A DNA stretch of 64,000 nucleotides from an uncultured Marinifilum sp. (GTDB lineage: Bacteria; Bacteroidota; Bacteroidia; Bacteroidales; Marinifilaceae): contig NZ_OY781918.1 in NCBI RefSeq assembly GCF_963677195.1, forward strand, positions 1,848,923-1,912,922. The letters are read 5' to 3'. Within the stretch, counting starts at the first letter, position 1, and every line of letters starts with the position of its first letter. The translations under genes were made by a program, and so were the position numbers. Below are positions 44,556 through 52,713 of the stretch, piece after piece. A model generated the notes under the pieces. The model saw only the letters and a list, made by a program, of their open reading frames with translations, was not told the DNA's origin and searched no databases.

Positions 44556-46667
44556 ATGTCGGCAGCTAAACACGCATTAAAAAGATATTTCGGATACGAT
44601 CAGTTTCGTCCACTTCAGGAAAAAATTATTCAATCGGTGTTGAAAGGCAACGATGCTATGGTAATAATGCCTACTGGAGGTGGAAAATCGATGTGCTATC
44701 AAATTCCAGCCTTAATAATGGAAGGTGTTACCATTGTTGTTTCTCCTTTAATTGCATTAATGAAAGATCAGGTAGAAGGATTGCGTGCCAATGGTGTTTA
44801 TGCCGATTATTTAAATAGTTCTCAAACATCGCATCAGCAAGCCGAAGTAATTGAAAATATTGCAGCAGGAAAAGTAAAACTTTTGTATGTTTCTCCTGAA
44901 AAATTGGTAAGTCAGGATTTTTACTATTTGCTTTTGCAGATGAAAGTGAATTTGTTTGCCATTGATGAAGCACATTGTATTTCGGTTTGGGGACATGATT
45001 TTCGTCCGGAATACACAAAAATGTCTTATCTGAAGAAGCAGTTTCCTCATGTTCCGCTTATTGCTTTAACAGCTACGGCCGATAATTTAACTCAAAAAGA
45101 TATAGTTAATCAGCTAGGCTTGGAAAATCCCGAGCAGTTTATTTCTTCATTCGACAGACCTAATTTAAGTTTAACAGTAGCACCAGGGAGAGATAAGTTT
45201 AAGTCTATTCTTGGTTTTATACGACAGCGTCCACATCAATCGGGAATTATATATTGCTTAAGTAGAAAAGCTACTGAAAGTTTGGCCGAAAAATTGCGAA
45301 ATGCAGGAGTTAATGCATCTCATTATCATGCAGGTTTATCGCCCGACGATCGAGCCAAAAGGCAAGAGGATTTTATAAATGATGAGATACCTATTATTTG
45401 TGCAACCATTGCATTCGGAATGGGAATTGATAAATCTAATGTTCGTTGGGTAATTCATTACAATTTACCACGAAACATAGAGTCGTACTATCAGGAAATT
45501 GGTCGTGCAGGTAGAGATGGCTTAAAAGCAGATACTTTACTGTTTTATAGTTTCTCCGATGTTATTGTTCATCGCAGATTTATTGAGGAGTCAGCCTTAA
45601 AAGAGGTATCTAATGCTAAATTGGAACGAATACAGCAATTTTGTGATGCACAAATTTGTAGAAGAAAGATTCTATTAAGTTATTTCGGTGAACATCTAGA
45701 AGAAGATTGTGGCAATTGCGATGTTTGTAAAAATCCACCTCGCTTGTTCGATGGAACTATAATTGCTCAAAAAGCATTCTCGGCAATTGTTCGATTAAAA
45801 GAACAGGTTGCAGCTGGTATTTTGATTGATGTACTAAGAGGGTCACTTAGACAGGAGATTATTAATAAAGGGTATAATAGAATTAAAACTTATGGAGCTG
45901 GAAAAGATATTGCTCATTCCGATTGGCAGCAATATATATTGCAATTGTTAAATCTTGGGTATATATCTGTTGCTTACGAAAATGGGAATGCTTTAAAACT
46001 TAGTGAGCAAGGGCGTGAAGTTCTGTTTGGTGAGCGTTTGGTAAATTTGGTACATCTTTCTTCGATGAAATCGGAACCTCAGGTAAAGCCAATTGTAAAA
46101 ACAGAGAAACAAGTGGCAAGAGAAGGATTGTTCGAGGAACTAAGAAAACTAAGACTTCGAATTTCGCGCAAAGAAAATATTGCCCCTTATCTTGTATTTT
46201 CCGATGCAACATTACAGCAAATGGCACAAGATCAGCCAACAAGCGAATTCGAAATGAAATTGATTTCGGGGGTTGGTGTGAGGAAATATCAATTGTATGG
46301 TGCTTTGTTTATTAATGAGATATTGCAATATGCTCAAAGAAAAAATAAAGAAGCAAAAAAAAGCGGGGAGTCTTTTTATAAAACCTATGAGTACTATAAA
46401 CAAGGTTTTTCTGTTAACGAGATTGCAAGCATCCGAAAAATAAATCCAATAACAATATATTCTCATTTGGCCTCTCTTTACGAAAAAGGTGCTGATGTTG
46501 ATCTTTCTGAGTTTTTTAACTCTTCGGAGTTTGAACAAATAGAAAATGCTTATAGGTCATTAAATAAAACCGAAAATGTAAAAGAACTTTATATTTATAT
46601 GAACGAGGAGGTAGAATATTATAAAATACGTTTGGTACTATCGTATTTAAAAGTAGTTTCATCGTAA
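44556..46667 (+). CDS. recQ: ATP-dependent DNA helicase RecQ, full length
   Basis: The 703-residue product has the helicase core (Walker A MPTGGGKSMCYQ, IDEAHCISVWGHDFRPEY, FGMGIDKSNVRWVIHYNLP, QEIGRAGRDG), the zinc site (CRRKILLSYFGEHLEEDCGNCDVC), a RQC winged helix, an HRDC domain (LRKLRLRISRKENIAPYLVFSD) and a C-terminal helix-turn-helix (FSVNEIASIRKINPITIYSHLASLYEKG), as in Bacteroidota RecQ. It works with a topoisomerase in recombination and replication restart. Compared with the paralog at 19917 it has the extra HRDC and HTH domains. Confidence 0.95.
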   Translation: MSAAKHALKRYFGYDQFRPLQEKIIQSVLKGNDAMVIMPTGGGKSMCYQIPALIMEGVTIVVSPLIALMKDQVEGLRANGVYADYLNSSQTSHQQAEVIENIAAGKVKLLYVSPEKLVSQDFYYLLLQMKVNLFAIDEAHCISVWGHDFRPEYTKMSYLKKQFPHVPLIALTATADNLTQKDIVNQLGLENPEQFISSFDRPNLSLTVAPGRDKFKSILGFIRQRPHQSGIIYCLSRKATESLAEKLRNAGVNASHYHAGLSPDDRAKRQEDFINDEIPIICATIAFGMGIDKSNVRWVIHYNLPRNIESYYQEIGRAGRDGLKADTLLFYSFSDVIVHRRFIEESALKEVSNAKLERIQQFCDAQICRRKILLSYFGEHLEEDCGNCDVCKNPPRLFDGTIIAQKAFSAIVRLKEQVAAGILIDVLRGSLRQEIINKGYNRIKTYGAGKDIAHSDWQQYILQLLNLGYISVAYENGNALKLSEQGREVLFGERLVNLVHLSSMKSEPQVKPIVKTEKQVAREGLFEELRKLRLRISRKENIAPYLVFSDATLQQMAQDQPTSEFEMKLISGVGVRKYQLYGALFINEILQYAQRKNKEAKKSGESFYKTYEYYKQGFSVNEIASIRKINPITIYSHLASLYEKGADVDLSEFFNSSEFEQIENAYRSLNKTENVKELYIYMNEEVEYYKIRLVLSYLKVVSS

Positions 46668-46823
46668 AATAGCAAACCTTAATCGTTTACATAAGCTATA
46701 TGTCGAATAATTCATTGATTTGAAGAGTTTTTTTGTTAAATTAGTTAGACGTTCAATTGAACCAGTTTTAACCAAAGTTTTTATAGGTAAATACAATCTA
46801 TTATAAACATAATTTAACTAAAT

Positions 46824-48941
46824 ATGAACACTAAATCGATTTTAAATCTTACTGTACTTTGCATAATTGCAGTTGCCTGCAATCAAAAGGCTAAAATGCC
46901 TGATGCTCCGCTTGCAAAAAAAATACCTAAAGAACTTACGATTCATAACGACACAAGAATCGATAATTATTACTGGTTAAATCAGCGGGAAGATTCTGCT
47001 GTTATAAATTATTTAACTGCCGAAAATGAGTATACCGATACGGTAATGAAGCATACCGAAGAATTTCAGACTAAATTGTTTGATGAGATGGTGGCTCGCA
47101 TAAAAAAAACTGATGAATCGGTACCTGTAAACTTAAACGGATTCTATTATTATAGCAGAACAGAAGGGGAGGCTGAATATCCTCTTTATTGTCGGAAAAA
47201 AGAAAGTATGAATGCTGAGGAGCAGATTATGCTAAACGTTCCAGAAATGGCCAAAGGGTATAGTTATTTTAGTATCGGAAATTATTCTGTTAGTGAGAAT
47301 AACGAAATTTTAGCTTACTCGGAAGATACTTTGAGCCGTAGAAAATATACAATTAAATTTAAAAGTCTGACTGATAATAAAATATACTCTGATGAAATTG
47401 AAAATACCACTGGCGGAATTACTTGGGCGAATGATAACAAAACAATTTTTTATACAGTAAAGCATCCTGAAACTTTATTACCATATAAAGTTTATAAACA
47501 TGTATTGGGAACTTCGGCTGATAAAGATGAATTGGTTTACGAGGAAAAGGATAATACTTTTTATACTTTTTGTTATAAAACTAAATCACGAAAGTATATC
47601 ATGATAGGTGTTAGCAGTACTGTTTCTACAGAATACAGATATATCGATGCAAGTAAGCCCAATAGTAAGTTCAAGGTTTTTCAGGCAAGAGAAAGAGATT
47701 TGGAATATGGAATAGATCATTTTAAAGATCATTTTTACATTCGAACAAATTATATGGCCAAGAATTTTCGATTAATGAAAACTCTAGTTGGTAAAACAGA
47801 AAAGAATAATTGGATAGAAATGATTCCAAACCGGGATGATGTGTTTTTGAGTAATTTTGAAATTTTTCAGAATTATTTAGTGGTTGGAGAAAGAAAAAAT
47901 GGCTTGAATCAACTGCGAATAAGAAATTGGAAGACTAAGGAAGAACACTATCTGGATTTTGGTGAGGAAACCTATGATGCGTGGATTTCAACAAATCCCG
48001 AATTTGAGACGAATACTTTACGTTATGGATATACTTCATTAACAACCCCCTCATCTATTATCGATTATGATATGCTCAGTAAAGAGAAAACTTTAATGAA
48101 GCAGCAGCAGGTTTTGGGAGATTTTGATAAAGAGAATTACGAATCGAAACGCTTGTGGGCAACTGCGCAGGACGGAACAAAGGTGCCTATATCACTAGTT
48201 TATCGTAAGGATAAGTTAAAAAAAGGAACAAATCCTCTTTGGTTATCGGCCTATGGTTCTTATGGTTCTAATTCTGATGTGTATTTTAGTTCTGTTCGCC
48301 TTAGTTTGTTAGATCGGGGATTTGTTGTGGCAACTGCTCACGTTCGTGGAGGACAGGAAATGGGACGCTATTGGTATGAAGATGGAAAGCTTTTAAAAAA
48401 GAAAAATACATTTACTGATTTTAATAATTGTGCCGAACATTTAATAAGTGAAGGATATGCTTCTAAAGATAAAGTATTTGCTTGGGGTGGAAGTGCAGGA
48501 GGTTTATTAATGGGCGCAATTGTTAATATGAAGCCCGAGCTTTATAAAGGGGTAATTGCTGCTGTTCCTTTTGTTGATGTTGTCACTACAATGTTAGATG
48601 AATCAATTCCTTTAACAACTGGTGAATTTGATGAATGGGGAAATCCAAAAAATAAGGAATACTACGATTATATGCTGTCCTATTCTCCTTACGATAATGT
48701 AAAAGCTCAGGATTATCCAGCATTATTGGTAACAACCGGTTTGCACGATTCTCAAGTTCAGTATTGGGAGCCTGCAAAATGGGTTGCAAAATTACGAGAC
48801 ATGAAAACAGATCATAATCGCTTACTGTTAAAAACCAATATGGACTTTGGTCATGGCGGAGCTTCCGGAAGATTTGAGCGTTTGCACGAAGTTGCATTAG
48901 AATATGCGTTTGTAATGGATCTTGTGGGAATAAATGAATAA
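46824..48941 (+). CDS. S9 family peptidase, oligopeptidase B type, lipoprotein
   Basis: The 705-residue product has a lipoprotein signal with Cys19 (IIAVAC). The N-terminal part is a propeller-type domain beginning at PKELTIHNDTRIDNYYWLN; the C-terminal hydrolase has Ser557 (WGGSAGGLL), Asp642 (GLHDSQVQYWEPAKW) and His677 (FGHGGASGR). The segments LWLSAYGSYG and FVVATAHVRGGQEMGRYWYEDGKLL are typical of oligopeptidase B (PtrB), which cleaves after basic residues in short peptides. It probably faces the periplasm. It ends at a strong terminator. Confidence 0.93.
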   Translation: MNTKSILNLTVLCIIAVACNQKAKMPDAPLAKKIPKELTIHNDTRIDNYYWLNQREDSAVINYLTAENEYTDTVMKHTEEFQTKLFDEMVARIKKTDESVPVNLNGFYYYSRTEGEAEYPLYCRKKESMNAEEQIMLNVPEMAKGYSYFSIGNYSVSENNEILAYSEDTLSRRKYTIKFKSLTDNKIYSDEIENTTGGITWANDNKTIFYTVKHPETLLPYKVYKHVLGTSADKDELVYEEKDNTFYTFCYKTKSRKYIMIGVSSTVSTEYRYIDASKPNSKFKVFQARERDLEYGIDHFKDHFYIRTNYMAKNFRLMKTLVGKTEKNNWIEMIPNRDDVFLSNFEIFQNYLVVGERKNGLNQLRIRNWKTKEEHYLDFGEETYDAWISTNPEFETNTLRYGYTSLTTPSSIIDYDMLSKEKTLMKQQQVLGDFDKENYESKRLWATAQDGTKVPISLVYRKDKLKKGTNPLWLSAYGSYGSNSDVYFSSVRLSLLDRGFVVATAHVRGGQEMGRYWYEDGKLLKKKNTFTDFNNCAEHLISEGYASKDKVFAWGGSAGGLLMGAIVNMKPELYKGVIAAVPFVDVVTTMLDESIPLTTGEFDEWGNPKNKEYYDYMLSYSPYDNVKAQDYPALLVTTGLHDSQVQYWEPAKWVAKLRDMKTDHNRLLLKTNMDFGHGGASGRFERLHEVALEYAFVMDLVGINE

Positions 48942-48963
48942 TAAATAATTGAATGTTCAATTT

Positions 48964-48989
48964 AAGCACCCAATTGGGTGCTTTTTTTT
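48964..48989 (+). terminator. Terminator after the oligopeptidase B-like gene
   Basis: A perfect 8-bp stem AAGCACCC...GGGTGCTT around AATT is followed by a T-run. Confidence 0.9.
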
Positions 48990-49026
48990 GTATCTTTAAA
49001 TCCAGACTTTAAATGCTGCTATAAAT

Positions 49027-49794
49027 ATGATTCGAACTTTAATTATTGATGATGAAATTAAGAGCCAAACAACTCTTCATAAACTAATTGAAAAGTATTG
49101 TCCTGAAATAGAAGTTGTTGGGTTTGCAAATAATGTTAAAACAGGTATAGATGCTATTCATAAGTTAACACCCGATTTAGTGTTTCTTGATATATTTATG
49201 CCCGATGGAGATGGTTTTGACGTTTTAAAAGGTACTAGCGATCGTAATTTTGATGTGGTTTTTACCACAGCCTTTAATGATTATGCATTAAAAGCATTTC
49301 AATATTCGGCATTACATTATTTACTAAAGCCTATTAATTATAAAGAATTACAAGATGCAGTAAAAAGATTTCAGGAAAATCATAAAGACATTAATTTGAA
49401 TGAAAAACTTCAAGTTCTTTATGATAGTTTGAATAATAGACATAAGAAAATTGTACTTCCAACTTTAAATGGATTAAAAATGGTCGAATTAGATCAAATA
49501 GTATACTGTTGTGCTGATGGTAGTTATACTAATTTTTATATGTCAAATGAAGAGCCATTAATGGTATCAAAAGCTCTTTCAAAATTTGAGGAAATTCTTC
49601 CTTCCGAATTGTTTTGTAGAGTCCACAGTAAAAATTTGGTTAATTTAAACTACGTTCAGCAATACGTAAAAGGAAGAGGCGGAAGAGTGCTACTTTCTAA
49701 CGGTTCCGAACTGGATGTTTCAGAAGGTAAAAAATCAGAATTCCTTAAAAAACTAAAACAAATCGCACATTTCTTACCTGGATCTGGAAAATAG
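49027..49794 (+). CDS. LytTR-type response regulator, orphan
   Basis: The 255-residue product has a CheY-like receiver: acidic pair at the start (IIDDE), phospho-acceptor Asp55 (LVFLDIFMPDGDGF), Thr and Lys switch residues (TTAFNDYALKAF and LLKPI). From about residue 145 a LytTR DNA-binding domain follows, with ELDQIVYCCADGSYTNFYMSNEEPL and FCRVHSKNLVNLNYVQQYVKGRGGRVLLSNG. LytTR regulators usually pair with a membrane histidine kinase of the LytS type, but no such kinase is next to it. It is 128 bp upstream of the STAND ATPase gene, and an 11-bp inverted repeat lies in the gap. Confidence 0.93.
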   Translation: MIRTLIIDDEIKSQTTLHKLIEKYCPEIEVVGFANNVKTGIDAIHKLTPDLVFLDIFMPDGDGFDVLKGTSDRNFDVVFTTAFNDYALKAFQYSALHYLLKPINYKELQDAVKRFQENHKDINLNEKLQVLYDSLNNRHKKIVLPTLNGLKMVELDQIVYCCADGSYTNFYMSNEEPLMVSKALSKFEEILPSELFCRVHSKNLVNLNYVQQYVKGRGGRVLLSNGSELDVSEGKKSEFLKKLKQIAHFLPGSGK

Positions 49795-49824
49795 ATATAC
49801 GTAGTTACAAACTCAAAATACGTG

Positions 49825-49861
49825 ATCATAAATTGGTATGTTGCATTAGGCAATTTATGAT
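49825..49861. promoter_or_regulatory. Perfect 11-bp inverted repeat between regulator and STAND gene
   Basis: Arms ATCATAAATTG and CAATTTATGAT are separated by 15 bases. There is no following T-run, so it may be a regulator-binding site or a weak terminator. It lies 61 bp before the STAND gene start. Confidence 0.45.
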
Positions 49862-49922
49862 TGACAATGCTCATTTTCTTGAGTAATTTCATGGTGTTTT
49901 TCTAACCCAAAACACTACTACT

Positions 49923-52475
49923 ATGATTGACTCCATAAAAATAGCTATTCTTCGAAAGTTTGGAAGGGAGCTAGTTTATACGAAAGATTGTAAAATTTTG
50001 GCAGATACAATTTGTCAGGAAACTGGCAGCCGAATAAGTACTACAACAATTCGAAGACTTTATGGATTTTTAAAATCAACCACAGTACCTGGAAAATATA
50101 CCTTAAATATTTTAGCTAGTTTTATTGGGTTTAAAGATTGGACGCAATATTGTAAGTATAAGCAGAAGCATCCAAAACCTAATGTTATATCTAAAGAAAA
50201 TTGGACTGATTTTCATAACAAAACCCTCTCTTTTAGTAAAGAAACTTACAAGATGATTGCAGGTCAGTCGGGAATACCTTTTAATGCCGTTGTAAGCAGA
50301 AAAGATGCTGAGAACCGAATCGATCGCTTTTTAAAATCATCTAATTCTGCACTTAGTTTTATTGCTCCGGGAGGATTTGGTAAATCTAGCATGTTAGCCA
50401 AGTGGTTCGAAAATAATTGGATAAATACGCAAAGTAATGATGCCATATTATTTTTAAATGCATCTTTGATGATCAATTTTTTAAATGCAGATTTTAAGTT
50501 AGATACTTGGATACAAGAACAATTAGGATTAGATAATAAAAATGCTCTTAAATATTATTTGGAACATTCCGAAGAATGTGAAAGCAAAATAATTTTTGTT
50601 ATTGATGCACTAGATGAAATTACTTATGATAACTTAAAATTAGAGCGACTTTTTATTCAAATTAATCAGTTTATTTTAAATTATAAAGATTTCAGCAGAT
50701 TTAAATTGATTATTACATCCAGAAATTCAACCTGGGGAAAGTTTGCAATGCCTTTTGTTATGAAAGGCAACGAGTTAAAAGACTGTTGGTACGATTTGTA
50801 TGATAATTTAGAAGAAATTAGCGAAGCTAACCTTTATTCCTTTAAACATGAAGAAATACAACTTGTCCTTAATAATACGATAAATTGTCAATATAAATCT
50901 GCACTTAAAGTTGAGGAGCTTGCATATCCTCATAAAAGAGTAATATCAAATCCTTTTTTTTTAGAACTTTTTGTAAAAATGTATTCTCCTAACAGATCTT
51001 ACAAATTAAGTGAAGGACGAGAATTAATAAAGGAATACATAAAAAATAAGATTTTCTATTCGCGTTTCTCAGAAGAAAAAGTAGATATTCTTAATGGAAT
51101 ATTAGATTTAATTGAACACGGAATAAATGGTACAGCTGCCAAAAAATGGGCTTTAAGAGAACTATTTCCAATACATTTAAAAACTGCAGGGAACTATTAT
51201 AATGCTTATCAGGAGTTAGTATCCTACGGAATAATTTCGGAATATACTTCAACAAACGAATTTAATAGTTATTGTAAGTATGTAAAAATTACTAATGAAA
51301 TGCTATTCGAGGCTTTAATTACGACTAGTCTTATCGAGGAAAATAAAGGAGTTGATTTTGAGCTGATTAAAAAAGTAGATCAAAGATATCAGGGCTATGA
51401 GTTGAAAAATCGCTTGATATCGTCTTTAATCTCATCTGAATTATTTAATAAAAAATATTTAAGTCTTGATAATCTTTTACTTTTAAGTGAGGATACTCTC
51501 TCAGATCCTTATGTGCTCGAAACTATATTAAAATCAGCTATTGATACAGAGCAATTTAAGTCTGATTTTATTGGTGAAAAAGCCCTAAATAAACAAGCTG
51601 ATAAATTGTTTTCTAAAGCTTTCGAAGATAAGCTATCATTAAATGTTAATGACAAGTATTTATTGAATATTGTAGTGGAAAAAGCCACCAGTAAAAGTCT
51701 AAAAATAAAATCGATAGGTTTACTATTGATTTCGGCAATTTTTTCTTTGGATAAAAAGAATGCAGAAAAATGTTTTCAGGAATTATTAAAAGAGGAAGCA
51801 GATACATCTTGCTCGGGATCGGCCATCGCCATAAGATTAGCAAGTATTGCTATGTATCGTTATTTTATTGATAATGATAACTCTTGTGTTGAGCTGTTAA
51901 GACTGTTTTATTACAGAGAAATGGCTTTCGTTAATTACGATGAAAATATAAGCGGTACCGATGGCGAATTTGAATTAATAATGTGTATGGCTTTAATTTA
52001 CATTAAATCATACCACAAGGTAATTCAGCTTATTGATGATGCAGAACATTTGTATTATAAAGATGGCAGAAAGGTAAATTCAAATAATTATAAACTATTA
52101 CAATGTTATAAACTATTTGCTCAGAAAGCTTTAGGTGTACAAATGGATCAATCTAAAATTGATTACCTGTTAAGCAATAAGCAAATTGTAAAATCTTCTA
52201 ATAACTATTATCTGCAGATTTACTACTATTCATTTTTAAGTAGCTGTTCTATAGAGGGATGTGGAAATTTAAATGTAGAGGAGTATTTTAACAAAGCAAT
52301 CGAGATAAGTGAATATGCAAATTATCATCTGTGTACCACTGTATTGAACAGAAAAATGGCTAATTATTATAATACCATAAATCAGAAAGTAAAAGAAGAA
52401 ATCTGTTTTTCCGAAGAACGCAGAATTCTAAAAAATCATTCTTCGGATTATACTTTAGATGCATTATTAGTATAA
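49923..52475 (+). CDS. STAND (NACHT-type) ATPase with putative DNA-binding N-terminal domain
   Basis: The 850-residue product has an N-terminal segment of about 80 residues (ISTTTIRRLYGFLKSTTVPG and LASFIGFKDW), which resembles a Bacteroidota domain I associate with regulatory proteins and which may bind DNA. A P-loop follows: GGFGKSS (Lys154, Ser155), then Walker B FVIDALDEI (Asp228, Asp231, Glu232), the NACHT form. The remaining 500 residues are helical, likely TPR-like or other sensor repeats. Members of this class switch on ligand binding, as in MalT-like regulators and defence proteins. Which of these applies is unknown. Orientation and spacing link it loosely with the upstream LytTR gene. 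Confidence 0.75.
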   Translation: MIDSIKIAILRKFGRELVYTKDCKILADTICQETGSRISTTTIRRLYGFLKSTTVPGKYTLNILASFIGFKDWTQYCKYKQKHPKPNVISKENWTDFHNKTLSFSKETYKMIAGQSGIPFNAVVSRKDAENRIDRFLKSSNSALSFIAPGGFGKSSMLAKWFENNWINTQSNDAILFLNASLMINFLNADFKLDTWIQEQLGLDNKNALKYYLEHSEECESKIIFVIDALDEITYDNLKLERLFIQINQFILNYKDFSRFKLIITSRNSTWGKFAMPFVMKGNELKDCWYDLYDNLEEISEANLYSFKHEEIQLVLNNTINCQYKSALKVEELAYPHKRVISNPFFLELFVKMYSPNRSYKLSEGRELIKEYIKNKIFYSRFSEEKVDILNGILDLIEHGINGTAAKKWALRELFPIHLKTAGNYYNAYQELVSYGIISEYTSTNEFNSYCKYVKITNEMLFEALITTSLIEENKGVDFELIKKVDQRYQGYELKNRLISSLISSELFNKKYLSLDNLLLLSEDTLSDPYVLETILKSAIDTEQFKSDFIGEKALNKQADKLFSKAFEDKLSLNVNDKYLLNIVVEKATSKSLKIKSIGLLLISAIFSLDKKNAEKCFQELLKEEADTSCSGSAIAIRLASIAMYRYFIDNDNSCVELLRLFYYREMAFVNYDENISGTDGEFELIMCMALIYIKSYHKVIQLIDDAEHLYYKDGRKVNSNNYKLLQCYKLFAQKALGVQMDQSKIDYLLSNKQIVKSSNNYYLQIYYYSFLSSCSIEGCGNLNVEEYFNKAIEISEYANYHLCTTVLNRKMANYYNTINQKVKEEICFSEERRILKNHSSDYTLDALLV

Positions 52476-52500
52476 TAAATTATTAATTTTCACATTTTTT

Positions 52501-52535
52501 ATAAAGCTGTTTGCATTTGCAGACAGCTTTATTTT
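52501..52535 (+). terminator. Terminator after the STAND gene
   Basis: A 14-bp stem (one G-T pair) around a 4-base loop, with T-rich sequence following, sits 26 bp beyond the stop. It therefore separates the STAND gene from the downstream repeat-protein gene. Confidence 0.75.
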
Positions 52536-52713
52536 GTTTATGTGTTCCGATTCCGTTTCAAAATTTTAACTTTACATTCAAAGGCAAACTAAGAATTATT
52601 ATTTTAGGATTTTTATATTATTATCAGGTAATAAATTATGTGTATTCAGCGTTTTTATTCCTAGTTAATAGATATTGCTAAACTTCCGTTGTCCCTAAAC
52701 AAAGAAAAGAAAT

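Noticed and set aside
44728..45050. Long open frames on the strand opposite recQ and several other genes
   Set aside because: They overlap strong, motif-rich genes on the other strand and show no family features.
49923..52475. Calling the STAND gene an anti-phage Avs-type defence gene
   Set aside because: No nuclease, TIR, protease or other known defence effector was seen; the N-terminal domain looks regulatory and neighbours are not defence genes.
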